Source: Glomus cerebriforme
Taxonomy: Eukaryota > Glomeromycota > Glomeromycetes > Glomerales > Glomeraceae
Direction of reading: 5' to 3'
Assembly: GCA_003550305.1 (NCBI GenBank)
Contig: QKYT01000089.1
Span: 213,589 to 229,531, forward strand
DNA: 15,943 nt
The notes beneath the pieces were generated by a model that searched no databases, was not told the origin of the DNA, and saw only the letters and a list, made by a program, of their open reading frames with translations. The position numbers and the translations under genes are program-made. Shown here piece after piece: positions 8,278 through 15,943 of the stretch. Numbering within the stretch: the stretch's first letter is position 1; each line of letters starts with the position of its first letter.

Positions 8278-8760
8278 ATATTAATAATTGAAAGAATCTT
8301 GAAAGGCTTATCATATAGAACAATAGCAAGTCAACTTAATATTTGCAAATTTACTGTATCTAAAGTTTTTTTATGGTTCAAAAAATATGGATGCGTGAAA
8401 GATTTATCTTTACTATCACTTTTTCAACATTATGGATAGAATTTTAGAAAAAACATGCATGTAAACCCACATTTTTGTTCGTAAAAAAAGATTTACTATA
8501 GAAGGAGCATTATGTCTTAAGGGTCTTTTAGTTTATATTATTAAGCATATCTTGGTAATTATATATAGGCATTCTTAATAATTATACCATATAATAATAA
8601 TACTGATTTTTATTAAAGCTTCCTAAAATGAATGCATATCCAAATCCTTATAGTATACTAGTTTTAGACAATATATTATACACAAAGGATAATACTTATG
8701 TGATATCTGCAATGCAGAATTGAATTTTTACCACTATATTTGCCAGATCTTAACTCAGTA
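8278..8760 (+). pseudogene. Decayed IS630/Tc1-mariner-type transposase
   Basis: Three blocks of one transposase lie in order. First, 8278-8439 encodes a helix-turn-helix of the transposase DNA-binding type (RILKGLSYRTIASQLNICKF, then TVSKV and KKYG). Second, from about 8475, VRKKRFTIEGALCLKGLL suggests the linker before the catalytic domain. Third, from 8628, MNAYPNPYSILVLDN holds a hydrophobic-D-N motif that fits the second catalytic Asp. A frameshift near 8710 leads to CRIEFLPLYLPDLNSV, a decayed form of the LPPYSPDLNPIE motif, in which the catalytic Glu is lost because the similarity stops at SV. Frameshifts, stops (8437 TAG, 8721 TGA) and the missing end make it inactive. I found no terminal inverted repeats. 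It is related to, but more decayed than, the copy at 2-187. Confidence 0.75.
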
Positions 8761-9400
8761 TGTATATTTGTAATAATTCTAATTTTTATTTTATTTTTAG
8801 GGCAAATATATATCTCATAAGGATATGACATCATTATTTATTATCCTAATTTATCATACCTCCAATTTTCATTTTTACTAATTATTTTAGAAACAGAATT
8901 TTTTTGTATGAATCTTATTTGTCACATGTTAATCATCATATCCTTTAATTCTGACTAGAATTTCTATTTTTTGACAATTAGGTAATATTATACAACCCAA
9001 AAAAAGCAACTTTATTTCTCAAAATTTGGGTTATATGAGACTTTCAAAAAAGGAAATTTTCTTAATTTTGGTTAAAATTACTGAATTAGAAAAATTCATG
9101 GTGCTGTATGACTAACCATGCTAAATTTAGATTTACTTTATATATTTTTATGCAAGGTAATAATCATCTTTTCTAGTAACACTAACAAAAAATCACTTTC
9201 ACATGATACATGTTATGGCAGATATGACATTCAATTTTATTGGCTTGATTTTAAATAAATATATTTATTTTTTATTTTATTATTTTCCCTTTTTCTTTCT
9301 TTTTGTATTTACTTTTCATTTCATTTATATTAATAAATAATTGAATAAAAAGTTTTTAGTAGATATAGAACTAATAAAATATAATTTTTATTTTTTTTTT
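8761..9400. other. Intergenic, no gene seen
   Basis: AT-rich, no coding-like stretch. A small hairpin has AACCCAAA at 8994-9001 and TTTGGGTT at 9025-9032. It may contain the missing end of the transposon, but no terminal repeat matches the sequence upstream of 8278. Confidence 0.5.
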
Positions 9401-9487
9401 GGGAATTGCTAAATATTGCCTAGGTGATTATCACCTGGGTGATCATTGCCTGAATTTTTTTTTTGAATATGTCACATGATTTATAAT
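9401..9487 (+). repeat. Left terminal inverted repeat with two palindromic 15-mers
   Basis: Contains TAGGTGATTATCACC (9421-9435) and TGGGTGATCATTGCC (9436-9450) in tandem. Each is a near palindrome of the form GGTGATnATCACC. A T run and ATGTCACATGAT follow on the inner side. Confidence 0.8.
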
Positions 9488-9739
9488 AGAGTGTTCTTAT
9501 TCTTCAGGATGAAAAAAATAGACCCCCAGGATCTAGGTAAATTAAACTACTTCCAACTTTTTTTAAATAAAAAAAAAAATTTAAACTTATAAGCTTTTTT
9601 TAATCCAAAAAATTTTTACATCTTTATATGTAATGAAACTTTATTTTTTATTGATTTAAAAAGATTACATGCTTACCATTAATTAAATAAAAAAGACATT
9701 GTCAAACTCATTTATCAAAAGTCAAGATTTATATTCATT

Positions 9740-10770
9740 TTTTAATAGGAATATGCTAATAAAAATCGGAAACCGCAATAAAAAAAAAACAAAAATGTAA
9801 AGAGTAACAATAAAAACAAAAAGGTGAATAAAAAGAATAAGGAAAGATGAAAGGAAAACAAAATAAACAATGAAAAATAGAATAAAAAAGGGAAATGATA
9901 AAGGAGAATGAAAGAAAGAAATGATAAAAGGGAGACAAAAGAAAGAGCATATAAATAGGAATGAAAAAAAGGAGTGAATAAACAAAAGGAGCGAAGAAAG
10001 GGAAGTGAAAGAAAGGAACAAAGAAAGGGGAAGCGAAACAAAGAAATGATAAAAGAAAAATAAAACAAGGAACATTCAAAAGAGGAATGAAATGAATGAA
10101 AAGGAAAACAAAAAAAAATAAAAGAGAACGAATGAAAAATAATAAAAGAAAAAGGAAGAATAAAAGAAACAAAGGAAGGAAGTGGAAATAAAAAAAAGAA
10201 CAAAAAAAATGGAATAAGGATGGGAAATTAGGTTAAAGAAATGAGTGAAAAAATAGGACAAAAAAATGTGATGAAAAAGAACAAAAATGAAAGAAAATTA
10301 AAAGAAATAAAAAGAATAATAGGGAATGAAAAGGGAATGATGAAAACTGAATGGAAGATAAGACAAAAAGTTATTAAAATAATAAAAAGAAGATAATTAG
10401 GAGAAGAAAATGAAAAGACTAACCGACCAAATAAAAAGCAAACTCCCATAAAATAAGAAAGAAATTAAGTTAGTAAGGAATGGAATGTAATTAATAATCA
10501 AAAATAAAAAAACATACCTTAATGCAAAGAAGAAAAAGAAGAGCAAAAGACCTAAAAATAAAAAATGAAATAAAGTTANTAAGNAGCAACNGAATGTAAG
10601 GAACAAAATATAAGAATGAAATAAAAAAATAAAAACTTAGAAGAAACATGAAATAACAGACCTTAATTGCAAAACTAAGAAATAAAAGGACCTAAAGAAA
10701 TAAAAGTTAGTAAAAAACAAGTGTAAAAAACAACATAAAAAAAAAAGAAAGAAAAAATATATCTTTATTG
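9740..10770. repeat. ~1 kb purine-rich (GA/A) low-complexity tract
   Basis: The plus strand is overwhelmingly A and G; in lines I counted, pyrimidines are about one base in six to eight. Degenerate GAAAGAAATGATAAAAG-like units recur (for example near 9911 and 10038), so it looks like an expanded, decayed microsatellite. Three N bases fall at 10579-10591. The skew creates long but meaningless poly-Phe/Ser frames on the minus strand. Confidence 0.85.
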
Positions 10771-10936
10771 CAGGTTGAGGTGTTGAGCATGTTGAGCAAG
10801 TGAGCAAGAAAAATATGGAAATGTGAAACAATAAATAAAATAAAAAATCATACCACGTTTTTGTGTTATATGTAATGTGCCTTTAATTCATATGACTTCG
10901 TGACTATGAAATGATGAAAAAATTGAAAAAATTAAA

Positions 10937-10961
10937 GGCTCAGTACAGGAATTGAACCTGT
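10937..10961 (-). other. tRNA-like 3' half (T-arm plus acceptor strand)
   Basis: On the minus strand this reads a perfect T-arm, ACAGG-TTCAATT-CCTGT, followed by ACTGAGCC. The inner part, GGTTCAATTCC, fits the polymerase III B-box consensus (GGTTCRANNCC). No matching 5' acceptor strand, D-arm or A-box is visible in the ~100 bases upstream, so it is not a full tRNA gene. It may be a tRNA relic or a SINE-type promoter half carried in the element. Confidence 0.5.
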
Positions 10962-11030
10962 ATTTCTAACATAAAAAAAATAATCTAGAAATCTAATAAT
11001 TATTAATGAATAATAGTTATATTTATATAT

Positions 11031-11130
11031 ATTATAAATCATGTGACATATTTGAAAAAAATCCAGGCAATAATCACCTAGGTAATGATTATTCAGGTGA
11101 TAATCATCCAGGCGATATTTAGCAATTTTC
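11031..11130 (-). repeat. Right terminal inverted repeat with three palindromic 15-mers
   Basis: On the plus strand the units are 11066-11080, 11081-11095 and 11096-11110, of the form GGYRATnATYANCYA. The right end has three units, the left has two. Confidence 0.8.
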
Positions 11131-11940
11131 TTTTTTTTTACAAAATTATTATACTACTTTTATTTTCTACTTATAATATAATTTTAACAATTTGTTAAAT
11201 GAAACAGCTCTTGAGAGATTAAGCAAAGTTATCTAGCAGGTATGGAACTATTCAAAAATAATTTTTTGTTAAAATATCTTAAATACTTATGGAAGTATTG
11301 GTATTTTTTGCATAAAATTATTGTGTCACATCATATATTAGTTTAATTAAAACAATAAACAAATGCTAATTTTAAATGTAAATTTTATTATTTTAGTATT
11401 ATAATTTAGTATTTGTTATAAAAATAATAATTAATTTTACTTTTAATATATATAACATTATTTTTTTAAAATAAACAGAGTTTTTTTTTCTTAAGATAAA
11501 TATTACACAATCTTAAATTGAGCCAATCAAAGTTTAAATACCATTTTGCGCTATATCATAAATCACGTTATTAATATAAAACTCTATTGCACTGATTTTC
11601 TGTGCTGTACTGTGTCACTCTATGATCATGATTTCCATGATCATGATGATTTTAATGATAGTAGTAATATTAATGATCTTAAAGATAGTTTTCTTTATTA
11701 TATTTATTATATTAGTTATATTTATGATAGTTAATATTTTTTTATTATATTTTATTTTTGTATAAATATCCTAAGAATTTTTTTAAGTTATCTTTAATTC
11801 TTATAATTTCAATTAACTAATAAAATATCTTTTACCTTAAAATACTATACTATTTATCAATTAAAGAGCAAACTGATATTCAATAAACTAAAGTTATTGT
11901 TATCTCTATCATCATAAACTTAATTAATTTTTTAAAAAAT
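11131..11940. other. Intergenic, no gene seen
   Basis: AT-rich. A short ATGATCATGAT duplication near 11621-11648 makes a low-complexity frame (Asp/His/Asn then Tyr/Ile) that I do not accept as a gene; it also lacks an ATG. A degenerate relative of the tandem repeat below may start near 11763. Confidence 0.5.
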
Positions 11941-12236
11941 AAGCAATATCAACAAAAATCTAAGTTTTTCTTAAATCAGATTCAATTTATTAATCACTTT
12001 TTGATTCTTAAGGATTTTTCTTAAAATCAGAAATTAATTTTTTTAATCACTTTTTGAACCTTAAAAAATAAACAGTATCAACAAAAATCTTCAAGAATTT
12101 TTTTTAAAATTAAAATCTCAATTTATTTGTTATCTTTGAACTTAAAATTTAAGCAGTATCAACAAAAATTCGTGAGAATTTTTCTTAAAATCAGAATTCA
12201 ATTTATTAATTCTTTTTAAAAAACAATATCAAGATA
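11941..12236. repeat. Degenerate ~65-82 bp tandem repeat
   Basis: Copies start with AARCARTATCAACAAAAATC-like sequence at 11941, 12070 and 12151, with a partial start at 12221. They continue with AAGAATTTTTCTTAAAATCAG and TTCAATTTATTAATCACTTTTTGA-like parts. A copy lacking its head begins near 12010. The sequence is non-coding and ends about 280 bp upstream of the pseudogene at 12514. Confidence 0.65.
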
Positions 12237-12513
12237 TTTATTTGGTTAACTAATTTGCCTTTTAAACTTTAAAATAAGAAATTCATTTTTACATTTATTA
12301 AATATAAATTTGTAAATTAACTTAAGTCAGCTCTTGATTAATAATGAACCCTTTAATTTTTCAATTTCAATTCATTATAAGATTATAGTAAAGAATTTAA
12401 TTGCTGATCTGCTTATCAATTGGACCATCTGACTATAATTTAATATAAAAATGTAGTGCTAATTAATAATAGTAAAATGCATTTTTTGTCTCAATTTTCA
12501 TGTCCAGTTCTTT

Positions 12514-14417
12514 ATGTCTTCTCAAAAACATAAAAGATAACTTTTAGCTTCTGGTAATATCATTCAGAAACTTTATTATGGTCTTTTTGTAATTAATTGT
12601 AGTTTTTTTACTGGGAAAAAAATACAAACAGCTCCAATAAAACAGATATGTATTCCAATATGCGTTAATATGAAGTTAAAGTTTGAACTCAACCAAACAG
12701 AATTTATTATTCAAGTAGTTAAAAATAATTGGAAGCCTAGCTATATATGTGAATTAGATATGAAAATTACAATTATTCAACACTAAGTGCAGCAATAAAT
12801 GAAACTTACAAAAAAAAATTCAATGTAAAAATGCATTTTTCTGGATCTAGTGTTTTAGGCTTTGATAATGAAACAATAATTGAATAATTACAAGCTGAAA
12901 TTTTACTTTTTCCATTACAAATTACTGTCCATGGTATTACAGTTTTTATGATAATATTGGGTAGTTCAGATTAAGCAGAATTGATTTTGCAGATCCTGAT
13001 TACTGTTTATCTTTTTATCATAAGTATCATAGACAATACTTTTTAATTTGTCAATCAATAATGAATGCTGAATGTTAAATAAGCATATATCATCAAGAAA
13101 AAAAATTCAAATGTATACTGAAAAATCTTCTACTGATGTTCGGATGAAACTTAATATTTTGAAAAATTTTTAATAGCAAAGATTTATTTGGTTTATGTGA
13201 TCAACTTGTCATATAAGCTATTCAAACTCATATGAATATACCATATTGCAAATTATATGATTGAAATAATATTCAAATAATAACACGCCTTTGAAAAGTA
13301 TCTAAAAAAGAAAATATCAGTTGTTAATATAAACTGGTATCAATTTTTTGTTAAATGGAAACAACAATTTACAACTATCATCAAATTTACCTCCTATCTT
13401 GCTTTTATATATCCAGTAGATTGCAAAATTTCTAACATTATATTAGGAGCATGGTGAATAATGATGCGATATGTTAGATGTACTGACATAATGCCTTATA
13501 AAAAAAAAGAATCACCAGTGAGTATTTTAATTACTGAAGCATTATAATATATTATAAATATAAATCTACAATTTACCTCAATATAATAGCTTGAATTTTG
13601 GATATGTGCAGAGGATTTAACAAGTGATAATACTTTGATACTTTATTTATATACAAAAAATCTTCTAAATGGTATGCCATATGATCCATCAAAAACAGAA
13701 ATATTGGTGAAGAATTATGAACTTCAAAATAAAGTTGATCAATTTTGAAGTTGTTTTAATACTTTTATTAAAATGAACAAACGTGATCTGGATAGTAAAC
13801 AAAGGATATTATCAGTAATTGCCAATGATTTTGGATGTCAAGAGATAAAAGAAAAATTGAAGGTAGGTTTAAAAGTAAAATTCTTTTTTGTAATCAGCCT
13901 TTTTTTACTAAAATATAATAAATTTTAGATTTCAAATGATTTGATAAATGCAGCAAAAAAATATTTACGCACTAATGGATTTGGTTATATTATTATAAGC
14001 AAGCCAATAGTAACTTAGAGTCAAATATTAGAAGTAAAAGATCAGGAATTTGAAGTTTTTTTCACAGATAAAGATAATGTTTTTATGAGTTCATATAAAG
14101 TTTATGCAAAAATTAATCTTCCAATTCTGTATTTGAAAGATAATAAAGAAGCACTTTGGAAAAAGTTTGAAGCAACTTACCCAGATGAAATTAAATGAAC
14201 ATCATTTATAGCATGATTGGCAGATGGACAATATATTTACTATAATGATCTAGGTGGTCTATGCAGTATTTGTAATGAATATTTCTATGAAGTTTTTAAT
14301 ACATTAACTAGTCTAATCTGATTAAATATTACTGATTAAAGAGAAAAGGTGAGTTGTATACATATATCTTATATTTTGAAATTGAAAAATTTTTGTCTAA
14401 AATTGTATTATTTATAG
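12514..14417 (+). pseudogene. Decayed multi-exon gene of an unnamed high-copy Glomeromycotina family
   Basis: ATG at 12514 (MSSQKHKR), then TAA at 12538 and a further ~80 open codons. Frame changes follow near 12780, 13090, 13175 and 13300. Coding-like blocks include FSGSSVLGFDNETIIE, INWYQFFVKWKQQ, GAW-stop-IMMRYVRCTDIMPY, RILSVIANDFGCQEIKEKL, FFTDKDNVFMSSYKV, ALWKKFEATYPDE and DLGGLCSICNEYFYEVF (a C-x2-C pair). Three introns are still recognisable, all phase 0: 13518-13589, 13863-13928 and 14349-14417, each GT..AG and 66-72 bp. Stops in otherwise good frame lie at 12885, 12972, 13214, 13262, 13292, 13455, 13746, 14016, 14196, 14214, 14319 and 14337. I recall this block order from a large Rhizophagus family whose longer members continue past this point, perhaps into a transposase-like domain; I could not verify that. 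The similarity fades after 14417. Confidence 0.65.
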
Positions 14418-14577
14418 AATAAATTAATTCATATATGTGTATCCTTAGAATTGGACCTTTTTTAAGGATACTGATTAGTTGATTTCTGCAGCTGTGATTT
14501 GTGACTTAATTAATTAGCTGATGTAAAGCTACCCCTAAATACATGAGAAAAAAAATTTTTTATTTTTTTTATAATTT

Positions 14578-14640
14578 AACCAATCGTTCTACCGTATTTT
14601 AGCATCTAACCAATTATTCTAATACTAAACCAATCATTCC
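14578..14640. repeat. Three imperfect copies of AACCAATYRTTCYA
   Basis: Copies start near 14578, 14608 and 14628 in the gap between two pseudogenes. Non-coding, no function evident. Confidence 0.45.
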
Positions 14641-14771
14641 AACTTCAGACCAAGTGTTTTTAATAAGTAAGAATATTGAAATTGCTAAAAGTTTCTATTG
14701 TTATTTTTCACAATATTTTTTTACAAAAACATGTACAAATTTATTAATTTTTTTCTCAAAGCTTCCATTAA

Positions 14772-15502
14772 ACAAATTCTACTCTCCCTTCATCTTCTTT
14801 ACCAACTACTGTTTCTACTTCACATGAATGTACAGTTTGACTTTATACAAAAGTAAATCCAGATTAATGCATCATAAAACTATTGTACAAAAATACAATA
14901 TACAACATGAAGGATTATACACATTACTTATAGAGACAATAAACAAGTTTAAAGTACAGCTTGTTTATGTTATTTAAGGCAAATTAAAAGATCACTTTTC
15001 TCAGTTAGGTAAACTATTTCTTTATCTTATCCAGAAAGCTTATTTTTTGGAGTCTTTGGGGCTATATTCATTATTATAACTATTAGACTGGTAGTTATAA
15101 ATGTTTTTTCCAAGGTCCAGATGTATATACACAAATAGCTAATTTATTTAATAATTCAAATTGGGGATGAAAATTTTTTGATGATAACCAGCAAACTTTT
15201 GTTATCTTATTTGATACATGGGCTGAATTAAATGCTAATCAAGAAAGTCTTTTTGATTAACATGTAAACAGATTCTAAAAAATAGGTTAAAAAGATTTAA
15301 TTTACCCAAATTAACAGTTGAATGGAAATATAAGAAAAGTAAAAAAGATGCAAAAAATAATAGAACATCGGCAGAATACATTAATTTAAAATTTTATGCT
15401 CAAAAATCTCATTATTATAGATGTATATACTTATTAGAAGGCATATTCATTAGAGTAAACAAAATAGATTTTAGAATTTTATTATGTACTGTATTTATAT
15501 GA
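14772..15502 (+). pseudogene. Decayed zinc-finger-like protein gene of an unnamed Glomeromycotina family
   Basis: From 14772 a Ser/Thr/Pro-rich stretch (TNSTLPSSSSLPTTVSTSHE) leads to CTV-stop-LYT. The TGA at 14838 sits where a C-x2-C pair would have its second Cys. After a frameshift, SKSRLMHHKTIVQKYN gives the His part of a C2H2-like finger, then a helical region (EGLYTLLIETINKFK) with a TAA at 14975 and continuation GKLKDHFSQLGKLF. A frame change near 15050-15100 leads to FQGPDVYTQIANLFNNSNWG, TGA at 15168, then TFVILFDTWAELNAN. After TAA at 15258 and another frame change, an open block of ~80 codons runs to TGA at 15500-15502, including NLPKLTVEWKYKK and HYYRCIYLLEGIF. The order fits a family I recall as multicopy in Rhizophagus; the function is unknown. 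Clearly inactive as read. Confidence 0.6.
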
Positions 15503-15750
15503 ATAAAATGAAAAAAAAACTTTTGTACATACATGAATTTTATTTTTTTATTTTTTTAATGTAAATATATTGTGGTTTGAAGTATTTATTTATAATATCT
15601 TTTTGAGTAAAATACATTGATCTATTTTCATAATATAAAATTTCAAAGATAACTAATTTTTTTTCTGCACTCTTTCCATCATCTTTCATTGTTAAGGTTG
15701 CTTGCCGAAACCTGTTTGGCCTAATACTGAAAGGTGAAACCTCTTATATA
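15503..15750. other. 3' flank, no gene seen
   Basis: AT-rich, with AATAAA just after the pseudogene stop. GC content rises from about 15700 into the short repeat that follows. Confidence 0.5.
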
Positions 15751-15822
15751 GTGCCAAAATGCCAAAATGCTAAAATTGCGAAACTTGTCAAAATTGCGAA
15801 ACTGCTAAAACTTGCCAAAACC
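15751..15822. repeat. Short tandem repeat of TGCNAAAAY units
   Basis: About eight units of 8-10 bases in a row: TGCCAAAA, TGCCAAAA, TGCTAAAAT, TGCGAAACT, TGTCAAAAT, TGCGAAAC, TGCTAAAACT, TGCCAAAACC. The flanks at 15704-15722 (TTGCCGAAACCTGTTTGGC) and 15849-15857 (TTTCGGCAT) hold related and inverted motifs. This may be part of a dispersed repeat; non-coding. Confidence 0.7.
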
Positions 15823-15943
15823 TCTATAATAGGTTTATCCATAGTTTCGGCATAGTTGATCATAAGATTTGAATATAGTTATACCAAGTTACACTAATTA
15901 ATAATATAATTTAGATTATCAAATAATCTCCAATTTTTTTTTT
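15823..15943. other. Window end, no feature seen
   Basis: AT-rich sequence ending in a T run. Nothing supportable. Confidence 0.5.

Larger units (their letters stand above)
9401..11130. mobile_element. Non-autonomous element with long terminal inverted repeats and a purine-rich core
   Basis: The first ~87 bp (9401-9487) match the reverse complement of the last ~100 bp (11031-11130) almost along their whole length, from the outer AATTGCTAAATAT to the inner TATGTCACATGATTTATAAT. The main difference is one extra 15-bp unit in the right repeat. The element is about 1.73 kb. It has no real ORF: the long minus-strand frames inside are Phe/Ser/Leu strings caused by the purine-rich plus strand. A run of nine or ten T flanks both outer ends and may be the target-site duplication, though T runs are common here. 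The architecture fits a non-autonomous TIR transposon mobilised in trans. No known superfamily is suggested by its termini. Confidence 0.7.

Noticed and set aside
9722..10831. Several long minus-strand ORFs rich in Phe, Ser and Leu
   Set aside because: They are the shadow of a purine-rich plus strand in which few stop codons can form. All minus-strand frames are open at once and none has domain-like composition.
10937..11030. Complete tRNA gene
   Set aside because: Only the T-arm and 3' acceptor strand are present; no D-arm, A-box or 5' acceptor strand was found.
11546..11734. Plus-strand ORF of 62 codons
   Set aside because: No ATG at its start and low complexity from an ATGATCATGAT duplication and TA-rich sequence.
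13262..14321. TGA read as Trp (mitochondrial or alternative code)
   Set aside because: Would explain some stops, but TAA and TAG stops, frameshifts and TGA at likely Arg positions also occur, and the introns are spliceosomal. Nuclear pseudogene decay fits better.
15751..15822. CRISPR-like array
   Set aside because: Units are 8-10 bp with no spacers, and the context is eukaryotic.

Overview
The window looks like nuclear DNA of a Glomeromycotina (arbuscular mycorrhizal) fungus, most likely Rhizophagus. It is strongly AT-rich, the introns I can reconstruct are mostly short (about 65-115 bp) with GTRNGT-like donors and TAG/CAG acceptors, and genes sit far apart among transposon remains. The protein families are ones I associate with Rhizophagus: a MATA-type HMG-box protein, a SAM-domain protein, a SAM-like/nuclease-like/kinase-like protein and IS630/Tc1-type transposases. 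The taxonomic call is inference from family content; no rRNA or other marker is present.

Layout. 1-1000: the end of a DDE transposase (+), then the terminal exon of a SAM-domain gene (-) with a hexanucleotide MN/TN/VN repeat, then a hairpin and a GC-rich dyad. 1500-2700: an inverted-repeat (MITE-like) unit that runs into the 3' end of an HMG-box gene (-). The HMG reading frame is broken by an N in a collapsed 27-bp repeat and probably continues to about 1668. 3400-5230: a tiny spliced frame (-), a small secreted-type ORF (+), and a two-exon gene (+) of an unnamed family. 5907-7762: a decayed gene (+) with SAM-like, PD-(D/E)xK-like and kinase segments. 7967-8760: a short ORF and a decayed IS630/Tc1-type transposase (+). 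9401-11130: a non-autonomous element with ~90-100 bp terminal inverted repeats, built of palindromic 15-mers, around a ~1 kb purine-rich core and a tRNA-like 3' half. 11940-12240: degenerate tandem repeats. 12514-14417: a decayed multi-exon gene (+) whose introns are still recognisable. 14772-15502: a decayed zinc-finger-like gene (+). 15751-15822: a short TGCNAAAAY tandem repeat.

The genes do not form an operon or pathway; this is a eukaryotic accessory region. The best candidates for live genes are the HMG-box gene, the SAM-domain gene and the two-exon gene at 4478-5227. Most of the rest is relics of multicopy families and transposons. Several relics could only be read by stitching frames across stops and introns, so standard ORF calling would miss them. 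The N bases (near 291, 308, 402, 748, 1627, 1729, 1963, 10579-10591) show imperfect assembly, and at least one (1963) changes a gene model.
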